Assembly (NCBI RefSeq): GCF_003855255.1 | Contig: NZ_CP034072.1 | Span: 372,001-436,000 of the forward strand | From: Mycolicibacterium nivoides | GTDB taxonomy: Bacteria > Actinomycetota > Actinomycetes > Mycobacteriales > Mycobacteriaceae | DNA: 64,000 nucleotides | Direction of reading: 5' to 3' | Shown: positions 57,047 to 64,000 of the stretch, piece after piece | How positions within the stretch are numbered: position 1 is the first letter of the stretch | Layout of the letters: each line of letters begins with the position of its first letter | Made by a program: the position numbers and the translations under genes | The notes under the pieces: generated by a model | What the model saw: the letters and a program-made list of their open reading frames with translations, nothing else | Databases searched by the model: none | What the model was told of the DNA's origin: nothing

Positions 57047-58071
57047 TGGCGTCGCGCGCGGGGCCTGCCGACAGCCTTGTGAACGTAGGCCGGCTCCGCA
57101 CTCCGGAGCTGCTGCGTCCCGTGGGCAGTAGCCGGTGGGGGATGGGTGCGGCGCTCGCCGTCGGGCTGGGTGTGATCCTTTGTGGCACAGCTCTGTTGGG
57201 CCGGGCCGAGTGGGGGTCGGCGATCGGGCTGGGCTTCGTGCTGACCGCCGTTCCCGAGATACCCACCGCCTGGCGCCCGGCCCTGCACACCATGGCTGTG
57301 CGAGCCGCTACGGTGATGGCCGCCGGAGCGCTCGTCGTCAGCATGCACAACGCCGTGGTACTCGCGGCGCTCACCGTCGCGGCGTCGATCGCGGGCGCAC
57401 TCGTGCCAGGGGTCGGTGCCACGGCGGGCCTCGCGGTGGTTCTGATATCGCTCGACCTGGATGCCGACGCCACGGGTCCGACCGCGCTGTGGCCGTATCT
57501 CGTCGGCATCGTCATCGTGTTCGTCGGCTGGATGGTGTGGTTCGCGGTATCCCGGCTGCGGCACCGCGGCGAGGATGAGCCGACCTCGGCGAGCGGCCCG
57601 GCCGGGGTGGCTCATGCGGTTCGCGTAGGCGTCGCCGTGGGGCTGGCCGTCTTGCTGGCGACACTGCTGCCCGCCGGGATGGTGGGCGGCCATTGGTTGG
57701 TCACCAGCGTGCTGTTGACCATTCAGCCGAGCCAGTCCCAGACCGGCCAGCGCTTGGCCCAGCGGCTTTCGGGCAACGCAGTCGGTGCGGTGATCGCCGC
57801 AGCTCTGCTGGGGGCACATCCACCGGCGCCGGTGGTGATCGGACTGACCGTGGTGCTGTTCCTGCTCGCGATGGCGCTGCGGCCTGTCAACTACACGTGG
57901 TGGGCGATCACCGGTCCTCCCGTGCTGCTGGTGATCAGTGAATACCCGGAATTGTTCCCCTGGTACGAGGGCGTGGTGCGGCTGGCGATGAATATCGCGG
58001 GCGCGTTGATCGTGTTGCTGGTCGTGTTCGTGGCGCCGTTGGTGGCACCGATGTGGTTGCGGCAGCGGTGA
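57046..58071 (+). CDS. FUSC family membrane protein
   Basis: 341-residue membrane protein with about ten hydrophobic helices in two similar halves, each starting with a WGxG or HWLVTSV-type motif (GSSRWGMGAALAVGLGVIL; MVGGHWLVTSVLLTIQPSQSQTGQRLAQRLSGN). The second half is the FUSC/aromatic-acid-exporter signature. It is the last gene of the importer-hydroxylase operon (start overlaps the small-subunit stop). It may export a toxic substrate or hydroxylated intermediate; direction of transport cannot be read from sequence. Confidence 0.82.
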   Translation: MASRAGPADSLVNVGRLRTPELLRPVGSSRWGMGAALAVGLGVILCGTALLGRAEWGSAIGLGFVLTAVPEIPTAWRPALHTMAVRAATVMAAGALVVSMHNAVVLAALTVAASIAGALVPGVGATAGLAVVLISLDLDADATGPTALWPYLVGIVIVFVGWMVWFAVSRLRHRGEDEPTSASGPAGVAHAVRVGVAVGLAVLLATLLPAGMVGGHWLVTSVLLTIQPSQSQTGQRLAQRLSGNAVGAVIAAALLGAHPPAPVVIGLTVVLFLLAMALRPVNYTWWAITGPPVLLVISEYPELFPWYEGVVRLAMNIAGALIVLLVVFVAPLVAPMWLRQR

Positions 58072-58143
58072 ATACCAACAGGGCTGAATCGGCGGGCACC
58101 GCAGTCGTGTCGCCGACGGTTGCGCTATGCCGATTACGCAACA

Positions 58144-58160
58144 TCGGATAGTGTATACAA
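58144..58160. promoter_or_regulatory. Operator D (17-bp palindrome) upstream of the enamidase operon
   Basis: TCGGATA-GTG-TATACAA matches the perfect site B at six of seven bases in each half. Its TANNNT hexamer is TAGTGT (58149-58154), the same register as in the other copies. It lies 21 bp before the GTG of the enamidase-like gene. Confidence 0.7.
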
Positions 58161-58181
58161 AATCCAACCGTGGGAGGACCT

Positions 58182-59402
58182 GTGACCACACTGCTCGTCG
58201 AGGACATCGGCCTGCTGGTGTCCGGCGATGCCTCGTCGCCACCCCAGCGTGACACCACGCTGCTGATCGAGGACGGATACGTCGCAGGCATCGGGGTCGA
58301 CCACCACGATCCCGACCACGTGCTGTCCGCCGGCGGGTTGACCGTCGTACCCGGACTCGTCGACGGGCACGTGCACCCGACGTTCGGCGAGTGGACGCCG
58401 GCACAGAACTCGATCGGTTGGATCGGCAACTATCTCCAGGGCGGGACCACCTCGATGGTGTCCGCGGGCGAACTGCACATCCCCGGCTTGGATTTCGGCG
58501 CGCTGACGCCGGAACTCGTACTGAGCATCGCGATCACGTCCAAGCACACCACCGGGCGTGCGCGCCCTTCGGGCGTGAAGGTCAACGCGGGCACGGTGCT
58601 GCTGGTGCCGGGTATGACAGAGGAGCACTTCGACCGGGCGCACTGCGAAGGCATCGACCAACTCAAGTTCATCTTCTACGACTGGAGCCGGCTGGGCGAC
58701 GGCGAAGCGCAGCGCTACGTCCAATGGGCCCATGAACGCGGCATGACCGTCAAGATGCACTCAGGCGGGGTGTCGCGGTCCGGGTCGAGCCGGGTGGCCG
58801 GACGTGACGTCGTGGTAGCGGTCAAGCCGGACATCGTGGGTCATATCTCGGGTGGCCCGATCCCACCCCCTGACGACGACATCGTGGCGATCATCGCCGA
58901 TCTGCCCTCGGCGCACGTCGAGGTGTGCAGCTCCATGAACTACCGCGCGACCAAACTGGTCGTCGACCAACTGTCCGCGCGCGACGAACTCGGCAGGCTC
59001 ACGCTCGGCACCGATACACCCGGCGGCACCGGCGTGATCCCTCGAGGAATGCTGCGCAACATCTGCTTTCTGGCCTCGGTCTGCGGCGTCGACCCGGCCC
59101 GCGCGGTTGCGGCGGCCACCGGCCAGACCGCGCGGGCACACGGCCTGGACACCGGGGTGCTCGCGGAAGGGCGACCTGCCGACCTGCTGGTCCTCGGACC
59201 GGTCACCGGATCGACCGCCGACGACGCCCTGGACTGCTTTGCCTTCGGTGACCTACCGGGCATCGCGACCGTGCTGGTCGACGGTATGCCACTGGTGAAG
59301 ACACGCAGTGAACAGACCCCGCCTCCGAGCCGCGCGGTCAAATGGCGCGGCGAGCCGGCGCCGGCCGCGCATTCCACGGAGCGCCGCATCGGGTGCTGCT
59401 GA
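58182..59402 (+). CDS. Enamidase-like amidohydrolase
   Basis: Binuclear-metal amidohydrolase of 406 residues. Candidate ligands are His63/His65 (DGHVHP), His193 (KMHSGG), His221 (GHISGG) and Asp278 (TDTPGGTGVIP). As I recall its sequence, Eubacterium barkeri enamidase, which opens 1,4,5,6-tetrahydro-6-oxonicotinate to 2-formylglutarate, shares the start (VSGD), RPxGVKV, GLTEEDF-like and GDxPGIxxVLxDG segments over the whole length. The role here is thus probably cyclic enamide hydrolysis. GTG at 58182 follows GGGAGGA. Heads the enamidase-ACAD-E1-CoA-transferase operon. Confidence 0.82.
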   Translation: MTTLLVEDIGLLVSGDASSPPQRDTTLLIEDGYVAGIGVDHHDPDHVLSAGGLTVVPGLVDGHVHPTFGEWTPAQNSIGWIGNYLQGGTTSMVSAGELHIPGLDFGALTPELVLSIAITSKHTTGRARPSGVKVNAGTVLLVPGMTEEHFDRAHCEGIDQLKFIFYDWSRLGDGEAQRYVQWAHERGMTVKMHSGGVSRSGSSRVAGRDVVVAVKPDIVGHISGGPIPPPDDDIVAIIADLPSAHVEVCSSMNYRATKLVVDQLSARDELGRLTLGTDTPGGTGVIPRGMLRNICFLASVCGVDPARAVAAATGQTARAHGLDTGVLAEGRPADLLVLGPVTGSTADDALDCFAFGDLPGIATVLVDGMPLVKTRSEQTPPPSRAVKWRGEPAPAAHSTERRIGCC

Positions 59403-59433
59403 ACCGACCACCAACCACCAGGAGTCCAGAAAT

Positions 59434-60633
59434 ATGGTTGAAGCTGCTGTGGCCCCGCGCAGTTCCGGAACCGTCGACGCCGACCCGATGTTCGGTATCG
59501 ATGCGCTGCTCTCGGCCGAAGAACGCGAGATTCGCGACACCGTGCGATCGGTCGTCCAGCGGAGTATCAGCCCGCACGTCGCGAGTTGGTATGAGAGCGG
59601 CGAGCTCCCGGCCCGTGAGTTGGCGCGCGAGCTCGGCGAACTCGGGTTGCTCGGCATGCACCTGCAGGGTTACGGATGCGCGGGCACCAGCGCGGTGGCC
59701 TACGGGTTGGCCTGCCTGGAGCTGGAAGCCGGTGACTCCGGGATCCGGTCGCTGGTCAGCGTGCAGGGATCGCTGGCCATGTTCGCCATTCACACATTCG
59801 GCAGCGAGGAGCAGAAGCAGCGGTGGCTCCCGGCGATGTCCGCCGGTCGCACGATCGGGTGCTTCGGCCTCACCGAACCCGACCACGGGTCCAACCCGGC
59901 CGGGATGCGAACCCGGGCTATCCGGTCCGGCGACGACTGGGTGTTGACCGGCACCAAGATGTGGATCACCAACGGATCGGTGGCCGATGTGGCCGTCATC
60001 TGGGCGCGCACCGACGAGGGCGTCCGCGGCTTCGTCGTACCCACGGACACAACGGGTTTCGCCGCCAACACGATCAAGTCGAAGATGTCGCTGCGGGCGT
60101 CGGTGACCAGCGAGTTGGTACTCGACGGTGTCCGGCTGCCCGACAGCGCGCGGCTCCCCGGAGCGACCAGTCTCGGCGCGCCGCTGCGCTGTCTGAACGA
60201 GGCGCGGTTCGGCATCGTTTTCGGTGCCCTCGGTGCGGCGCGGGACTGCCTGCAGACCGCACTGGAGTATGCGCGGTCACGTGAACAGTTCGGCCGGCCG
60301 ATCGGCGGCTTCCAGCTCACGCAGCAGAAGCTCGCGGACATGACGCTGGAGTACGGAAAGGGTGTGTTGCTCGCACTGCACCTCGGCAGGCGTAAGGACG
60401 CCGGCGATCTGGTTCCGGATCAAGTCAGCCTCGGCAAGCTCAACAATGTCCGGGAAGCCCTGGAGATCGCCCGCACCGCGCGCACCATCCTGGGCGCCAG
60501 CGGTATCAGTGCCGAATATCCGGTGATGCGGCACGCCAACAACCTGGAATCGGTGTTGACCTACGAAGGCACCAGCGAAATGCATAGTCTGATCATCGGG
60601 CAGGCGCTCACCGGAATTCCGGCGTTCCGCTGA
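59434..60633 (+). CDS. Glutaryl-CoA dehydrogenase-like acyl-CoA dehydrogenase
   Basis: FAD enzyme of 399 residues of the glutaryl-CoA dehydrogenase branch, which oxidises and decarboxylates glutaryl-CoA to crotonyl-CoA. Typical segments are GYGCAGTSAVAYGL, GDSGIRSLVSVQGSL (Arg105 is the residue binding the distal carboxylate), GCFGLTEPDHGSNP, YARSREQFGRPIGGFQLTQQKLADM and LTYEGTSEMHSLIIGQALTG with catalytic Glu378. ATG at 59434 follows CAGGAG. It is 31 bp after the enamidase gene, linking ring opening to a glutarate route. Confidence 0.88.
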   Translation: MVEAAVAPRSSGTVDADPMFGIDALLSAEEREIRDTVRSVVQRSISPHVASWYESGELPARELARELGELGLLGMHLQGYGCAGTSAVAYGLACLELEAGDSGIRSLVSVQGSLAMFAIHTFGSEEQKQRWLPAMSAGRTIGCFGLTEPDHGSNPAGMRTRAIRSGDDWVLTGTKMWITNGSVADVAVIWARTDEGVRGFVVPTDTTGFAANTIKSKMSLRASVTSELVLDGVRLPDSARLPGATSLGAPLRCLNEARFGIVFGALGAARDCLQTALEYARSREQFGRPIGGFQLTQQKLADMTLEYGKGVLLALHLGRRKDAGDLVPDQVSLGKLNNVREALEIARTARTILGASGISAEYPVMRHANNLESVLTYEGTSEMHSLIIGQALTGIPAFR

Positions 60634-60664
60634 TCGTCCGCCCGCCGCGAGCTCAGGAGGCCAG

Positions 60665-62827
60665 GTGGCCAGTTCTCACCACGAAGCCATCGACGAATAC
60701 TTCTGCACCACCGTTTCGGAGTTCACTGGACCCGGCGACCAACCGTGGCCCGACGGATCGGCGTTGACCGAACGGATTGCATTGGCCCTCTTCGACGCCC
60801 AGCTGGGCAGTCGCCACCTCGACCTGGCCGCGCGCTGGTTGCGGGCACAGGGCAAAGGCTTCTACACGATCGGATCATCCGGACACGAGGGCAACGCGGC
60901 GGTCGCCGCGGCGCTGCGCGCAGACGATCCAGCACTGCTGCATTACCGTTCCGGAGGTTTCTACCTGGCCCGTGCTGCTCAGGTGGCCGGCAGCGATCCT
61001 GTGCGCGATGTGCTGCTGGGCCTGGTCGCTGCCACTGACGAGCCGATTTCCGGCGGGCGGCACAAGGTGTTCGGCCGCCACGACCTGAACATCATTCCGC
61101 AGACTTCGACGATCGCCTCGCACCTACCGCGGGCGGTGGGGGTCGCCTTTTCGATCGCCCGGGCCCGCAAACTCGATGTCGCCTGTCCGTGGCCCGACGA
61201 TGCGGTCACGGTGTGCAGCTTCGGTGACGCATCAGCCAACCACTCCACGGCCGTGGGCGCGATCAATGCCGCACTGCACGCCTCCTACCAGGGACTGCCC
61301 ATGCCGCTGCTGTTCGTCTGTGAAGACAACGGCATCGGGATCAGTACCAAGACGCCGCGCGGGTGGGTGGCCCGGACTTATGCCCACCACGACGGACTCA
61401 AGTATTTCGCCGCCGACGGCTGCGATCTGTTCACGGCGTTCGACACCGCACTGGCCGCCGCACAGTGGGTGCGCAACCATCGCAAACCCGCCTTCCTGCA
61501 TCTCGGCACGGTTCGGCTGATGGGCCATGCCGGCTCCGACTACGAGCCGGCCTATCGCAGGCCCGATGAAATCCTGGCCGACTTCGACCGAGATCCGGTG
61601 CTCAATACCGCGAGAATCCTTGTGGCACACGGTGTACTAACCGCCAGCGACGCCGTCGAGCGATACGAGGCCAAACGGACCGAGGTGATCGCGCTGGCAG
61701 GGGAGCTCAGCGCCTGCTCACAGCTCGACAGCGCGCCGGCGGTGATGAAACCGCTGCGCGATACGTTCGACGAGGCCCGGGCGGTCTCGGTGGCCGGCCC
61801 GGCAGAACCGGGCGGCGCGCCGCTGACCCTGGCGCTGGCCATCAACCGAGCCCTCAAGGACGTGCTGCGAGCGCACCCGGAGGCGATCGCATTCGGAGAG
61901 GACATCGCCCGCAAAGGCGGCGTCTATGGCGTCACCCGGGGCCTGCAGAACACCGCCGGACCCGCCCGCGTGTTCGACACCCTGCTCGACGAACAAACGA
62001 TTCTCGGCCTGGCCCTGGGGGCCGGGCTATCGGGCCTGCTGCCGATCCCGGAGATCCAGTACCTGGCCTATCTGCACAACGCGGCCGACCAGATCCGCGG
62101 TGAGGGAGCCACGCTGCAGTTCTTCTCCAACCGCCAGTACCGGAATCCGATGGTGGTGCGGATCGCGGGCTACGGCTACCAGAAGGGATTCGGCGGCCAC
62201 TTCCACAACGACGACTCGATCGCTGCGATCCGCGACATCCCCGGGGTGGTGATCGCATCGCCGGCCCGGCCCGACGATGCGGCAGCGATGTTGCACACCT
62301 GCGTCGCCGCGGCGAAAACCGCTGGTGCCGTGTGCGTTTACCTCGAACCGATCGCCCTGTACCACACCAGGGACCTGCACGCCGATGGCGATCAGGAATG
62401 GTTGGCGCCCTATCCGGCCGAGCCGGTGCGCATCGGTGCGGCCCGCACCTACGGTGCCGGCGCCGACCTGACCATCCTGACGTTCGGCAACGGATTGTGG
62501 ATGAGCCTGCGGGTGGCCCGTCGCCTGGAGCAGGCCGGGATCGCCGCGCGGGTGGTCGACCTGCGCTGGCTGTCGCCGCTGCCGGTCGAGGACATGCTGC
62601 GCGAGGCGGACGCGACCGGCCGGGTGCTCATCGTCGACGAGACCCGCCGCACCGGAGGCGTGGGGGAAGGCGTGCTGGCCGAACTCATCGATCACGGCTT
62701 CACCGGCAGCGTGCAGCGCGTGGCCAGTGCCGACAGCTTCATCCCGCTGGGCGACGCCGCGCTGCAGGTGCTGTTGTCCGAGGACACCATCGAGGCCGCC
62801 GCAGTGAAACTGGTCGGCGCACGATAG
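60665..62827 (+). CDS. Fused alpha/beta 2-oxoacid dehydrogenase-type E1 (ThDP enzyme)
   Basis: 720-residue single-chain E1. The N-terminal half is the alpha part with a ThDP-Mg motif (SFGDASANHSTAVGAINAAL) and YRSGGFYLARAAQ; the C-terminal half (from about 375) is the beta part with AFGEDIARKGGVYGVTRGLQ, EIQYLAYLHNAADQIRGEGA and the final swivel domain (VVDLRWLSPLPVEDMLREA). Such fused E1s feed branched-chain-type complexes, but no E2 or E3 gene is in the window. Substrate unknown. GTG at 60665 follows CAGGAGG. Confidence 0.88.
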   Translation: MASSHHEAIDEYFCTTVSEFTGPGDQPWPDGSALTERIALALFDAQLGSRHLDLAARWLRAQGKGFYTIGSSGHEGNAAVAAALRADDPALLHYRSGGFYLARAAQVAGSDPVRDVLLGLVAATDEPISGGRHKVFGRHDLNIIPQTSTIASHLPRAVGVAFSIARARKLDVACPWPDDAVTVCSFGDASANHSTAVGAINAALHASYQGLPMPLLFVCEDNGIGISTKTPRGWVARTYAHHDGLKYFAADGCDLFTAFDTALAAAQWVRNHRKPAFLHLGTVRLMGHAGSDYEPAYRRPDEILADFDRDPVLNTARILVAHGVLTASDAVERYEAKRTEVIALAGELSACSQLDSAPAVMKPLRDTFDEARAVSVAGPAEPGGAPLTLALAINRALKDVLRAHPEAIAFGEDIARKGGVYGVTRGLQNTAGPARVFDTLLDEQTILGLALGAGLSGLLPIPEIQYLAYLHNAADQIRGEGATLQFFSNRQYRNPMVVRIAGYGYQKGFGGHFHNDDSIAAIRDIPGVVIASPARPDDAAAMLHTCVAAAKTAGAVCVYLEPIALYHTRDLHADGDQEWLAPYPAEPVRIGAARTYGAGADLTILTFGNGLWMSLRVARRLEQAGIAARVVDLRWLSPLPVEDMLREADATGRVLIVDETRRTGGVGEGVLAELIDHGFTGSVQRVASADSFIPLGDAALQVLLSEDTIEAAAVKLVGAR

Positions 62828-62837
62828 CTTGACTGGC

Positions 62838-64000
62838 ATGGCCGAATCTGTGACGCCGGATCCGACCCGTCCGCTGGCCGGGGTGCGCATCATCGAGATC
62901 TCCAGCTTCGTCGCCGTGCCGCTGGCGGGCATGACCCTGGCCCAGTTGGGGGCCGAGGTGGTGCGGGTGGATCCCATCGGGGGTGCTGCCGACTATCACC
63001 GCTGGCCGCTCACCGACGGCGGTGACAGCATCTACTGGGCCGGGCTGAACAAGGGCAAGCGCTCGCTGGCCGCCGATATGCGCTCACCCGAGGGGCAGCA
63101 GCTGGTACAGCAGCTGATCGCCGAGGCCGGCGTGCTCATCACGAATGTGGCCGGGCGGCAGTGGCATTCGTACGACGTACTGTCCGCGCTGCGTCCCGAC
63201 CTGATCCATGTCGAGGTGTCTGGGCGCGCCGACGGTGGCACCGGGGTGGATTACACGGTCAACGCCGGCCTGGGCTTCCCGATGGTGACCGGGCCCGCGC
63301 AGTTGGCCACGCCGGTCAACCATGTGCTTCCGGCCTGGGATGTCAGCTGCGGGCTGTACGTGGCGCTGGCAGTCAGTGCCGCACTGCGCCATCGGGATTC
63401 CACCGGTGAGGGCGCACGGATCAGTATTCCCCTGGAGAACGTCGCACTCGCCACGGCGGGCAATCTCGGGTTCCTGACCGAGGTGATGATCAACGGCACC
63501 GGCCGAGAACGGCTCGGCAATACCCTGTACGGCACCTACGGGCAGAACTTCACCAGCAGCGACGGCGTCGGCTTCATGCTCGTGGCGCTCACCGGCCGGC
63601 ATTTCCGCGATCTCACCGAAGTCACCGGGACCACCAAAGCCGTTGCCGCCCTTGCGGAGGCGTTCGGTGCCGACTTCAGCGACGAAGGTCAGCGCTACAC
63701 CCACCGCGACGCGCTGACCGGACTGTTCACCCTCTGGTTCAGCGAGCACACCGCCGAGGAGATCAGCACAGCGCTCTCGGGAACATCGGTGCTCTGGGAG
63801 CGGTACCGCAGCTTCGCCGAGGTCGCCGTCAACGAGCGGGTCGTCGCCAACCCGCTGTTCACCCCGCTGGAGCAACCCCGTATCGGGACCTACCTGGCGC
63901 CGGGCCTGCCCGTGTCGATCGGTGGGATGTATCCGCCCGCCGTCCCCGCGCCCGCGCTCGGGGACGACACCACCGCCGTGCTGGCCGAACACCTCGGGCT
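62838..64000 (+). CDS. CaiB/BaiF class III CoA-transferase, 3'-truncated by the window edge
   Basis: Open to the end of the window (387 codons). It has the family start PLAGVRIIEISSFVAVPLAGMTLAQLGAEVV, NKGKRSLAADMRSPEG, and GTGVDYTVNAGLGFPM, where the Asp of VDYT is the likely catalytic residue. Class III enzymes move CoA between carboxylic acids; the human glutarate CoA-transferase SUGCT belongs to this class. Behind a glutaryl-CoA dehydrogenase-like gene it may form glutaryl-CoA. ATG at 62838 is ten bases after the E1 stop. Confidence 0.88.
   Translation, partial: MAESVTPDPTRPLAGVRIIEISSFVAVPLAGMTLAQLGAEVVRVDPIGGAADYHRWPLTDGGDSIYWAGLNKGKRSLAADMRSPEGQQLVQQLIAEAGVLITNVAGRQWHSYDVLSALRPDLIHVEVSGRADGGTGVDYTVNAGLGFPMVTGPAQLATPVNHVLPAWDVSCGLYVALAVSAALRHRDSTGEGARISIPLENVALATAGNLGFLTEVMINGTGRERLGNTLYGTYGQNFTSSDGVGFMLVALTGRHFRDLTEVTGTTKAVAALAEAFGADFSDEGQRYTHRDALTGLFTLWFSEHTAEEISTALSGTSVLWERYRSFAEVAVNERVVANPLFTPLEQPRIGTYLAPGLPVSIGGMYPPAVPAPALGDDTTAVLAEHLG

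Overview
The window is a high-GC stretch of a mycobacterial chromosome, most likely from a rapid-growing Mycolicibacterium. Evidence for this is the conserved order rsmD-coaD-sepIVA-DUF177-rnc-mutM, OsmC-acyP-smc, ftsY, amtB-glnK-glnD-ffh, DD-carboxypeptidases, rpsP-KH-rimM-trmD, lppW, rplS-lepB-rnhB-DUF2469. This is the order of M. tuberculosis Rv2967c to Rv2901c. Further support comes from the PE-PPE-domain esterase, the F420-type oxidoreductase and the frequent GTG starts. The DIM/PGL lipid locus that separates coaD and sepIVA in M. tuberculosis is absent here. No rRNA, tRNA, CRISPR array, insertion sequence or phage gene was seen.

Layout. 1-33.4 kb is housekeeping core: a truncated pyruvate carboxylase, 16S rRNA methylation, CoA synthesis, septation, rRNA processing and DNA repair, chromosome condensation (smc), SRP receptor and SRP protein (ftsY, ffh), an ammonium uptake and PII signalling operon preceded by two GlnR boxes (amtB-glnK-glnD), two tandem DD-carboxypeptidases, and a ribosomal protein/RNA maturation block. 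33.4-38 kb is accessory: an M20 amidohydrolase, then a leftward group of dienelactone hydrolase, SelO, DUF2237 and an IclR regulator. 38-46.5 kb is a C3-acid region: a malonate carrier and malonyl-CoA synthetase (matC-matB) opposite IclR, then a PucR regulator divergent from a semialdehyde dehydrogenase and an omega-amino-acid aminotransferase, closed by a strong hairpin terminator, followed by a HAD phosphatase.

46.6-64 kb is the most interesting part. It holds a GntR/FCD regulator with RidA, a CoxG-type SRPBCC protein, an F420-type (LLM) oxidoreductase, a nitrate/sulfonate/taurine-type ABC importer, a three-subunit molybdenum hydroxylase (not CO dehydrogenase), an FUSC membrane protein, an enamidase-like amidohydrolase, a glutaryl-CoA dehydrogenase-like enzyme, a fused ThDP E1 enzyme, and a class III CoA-transferase that runs off the window. 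Four near-identical 17-bp palindromes (consensus TYGNATA-N3-TATMCAA), each with a TANNNT -10 hexamer in the same register, lie in front of gntR, between coxG and the LLM gene, before the importer/hydroxylase operon and before the enamidase operon.

Read together, the cluster looks like a regulated aerobic route for a nicotinate-like N-heterocyclic acid: uptake, Mo-dependent ring hydroxylation, F420H2-dependent ring reduction, enamide ring opening, then glutarate, glutaryl-CoA and crotonyl-CoA. The substrate, the F420 step and the role of the E1 enzyme are inference.
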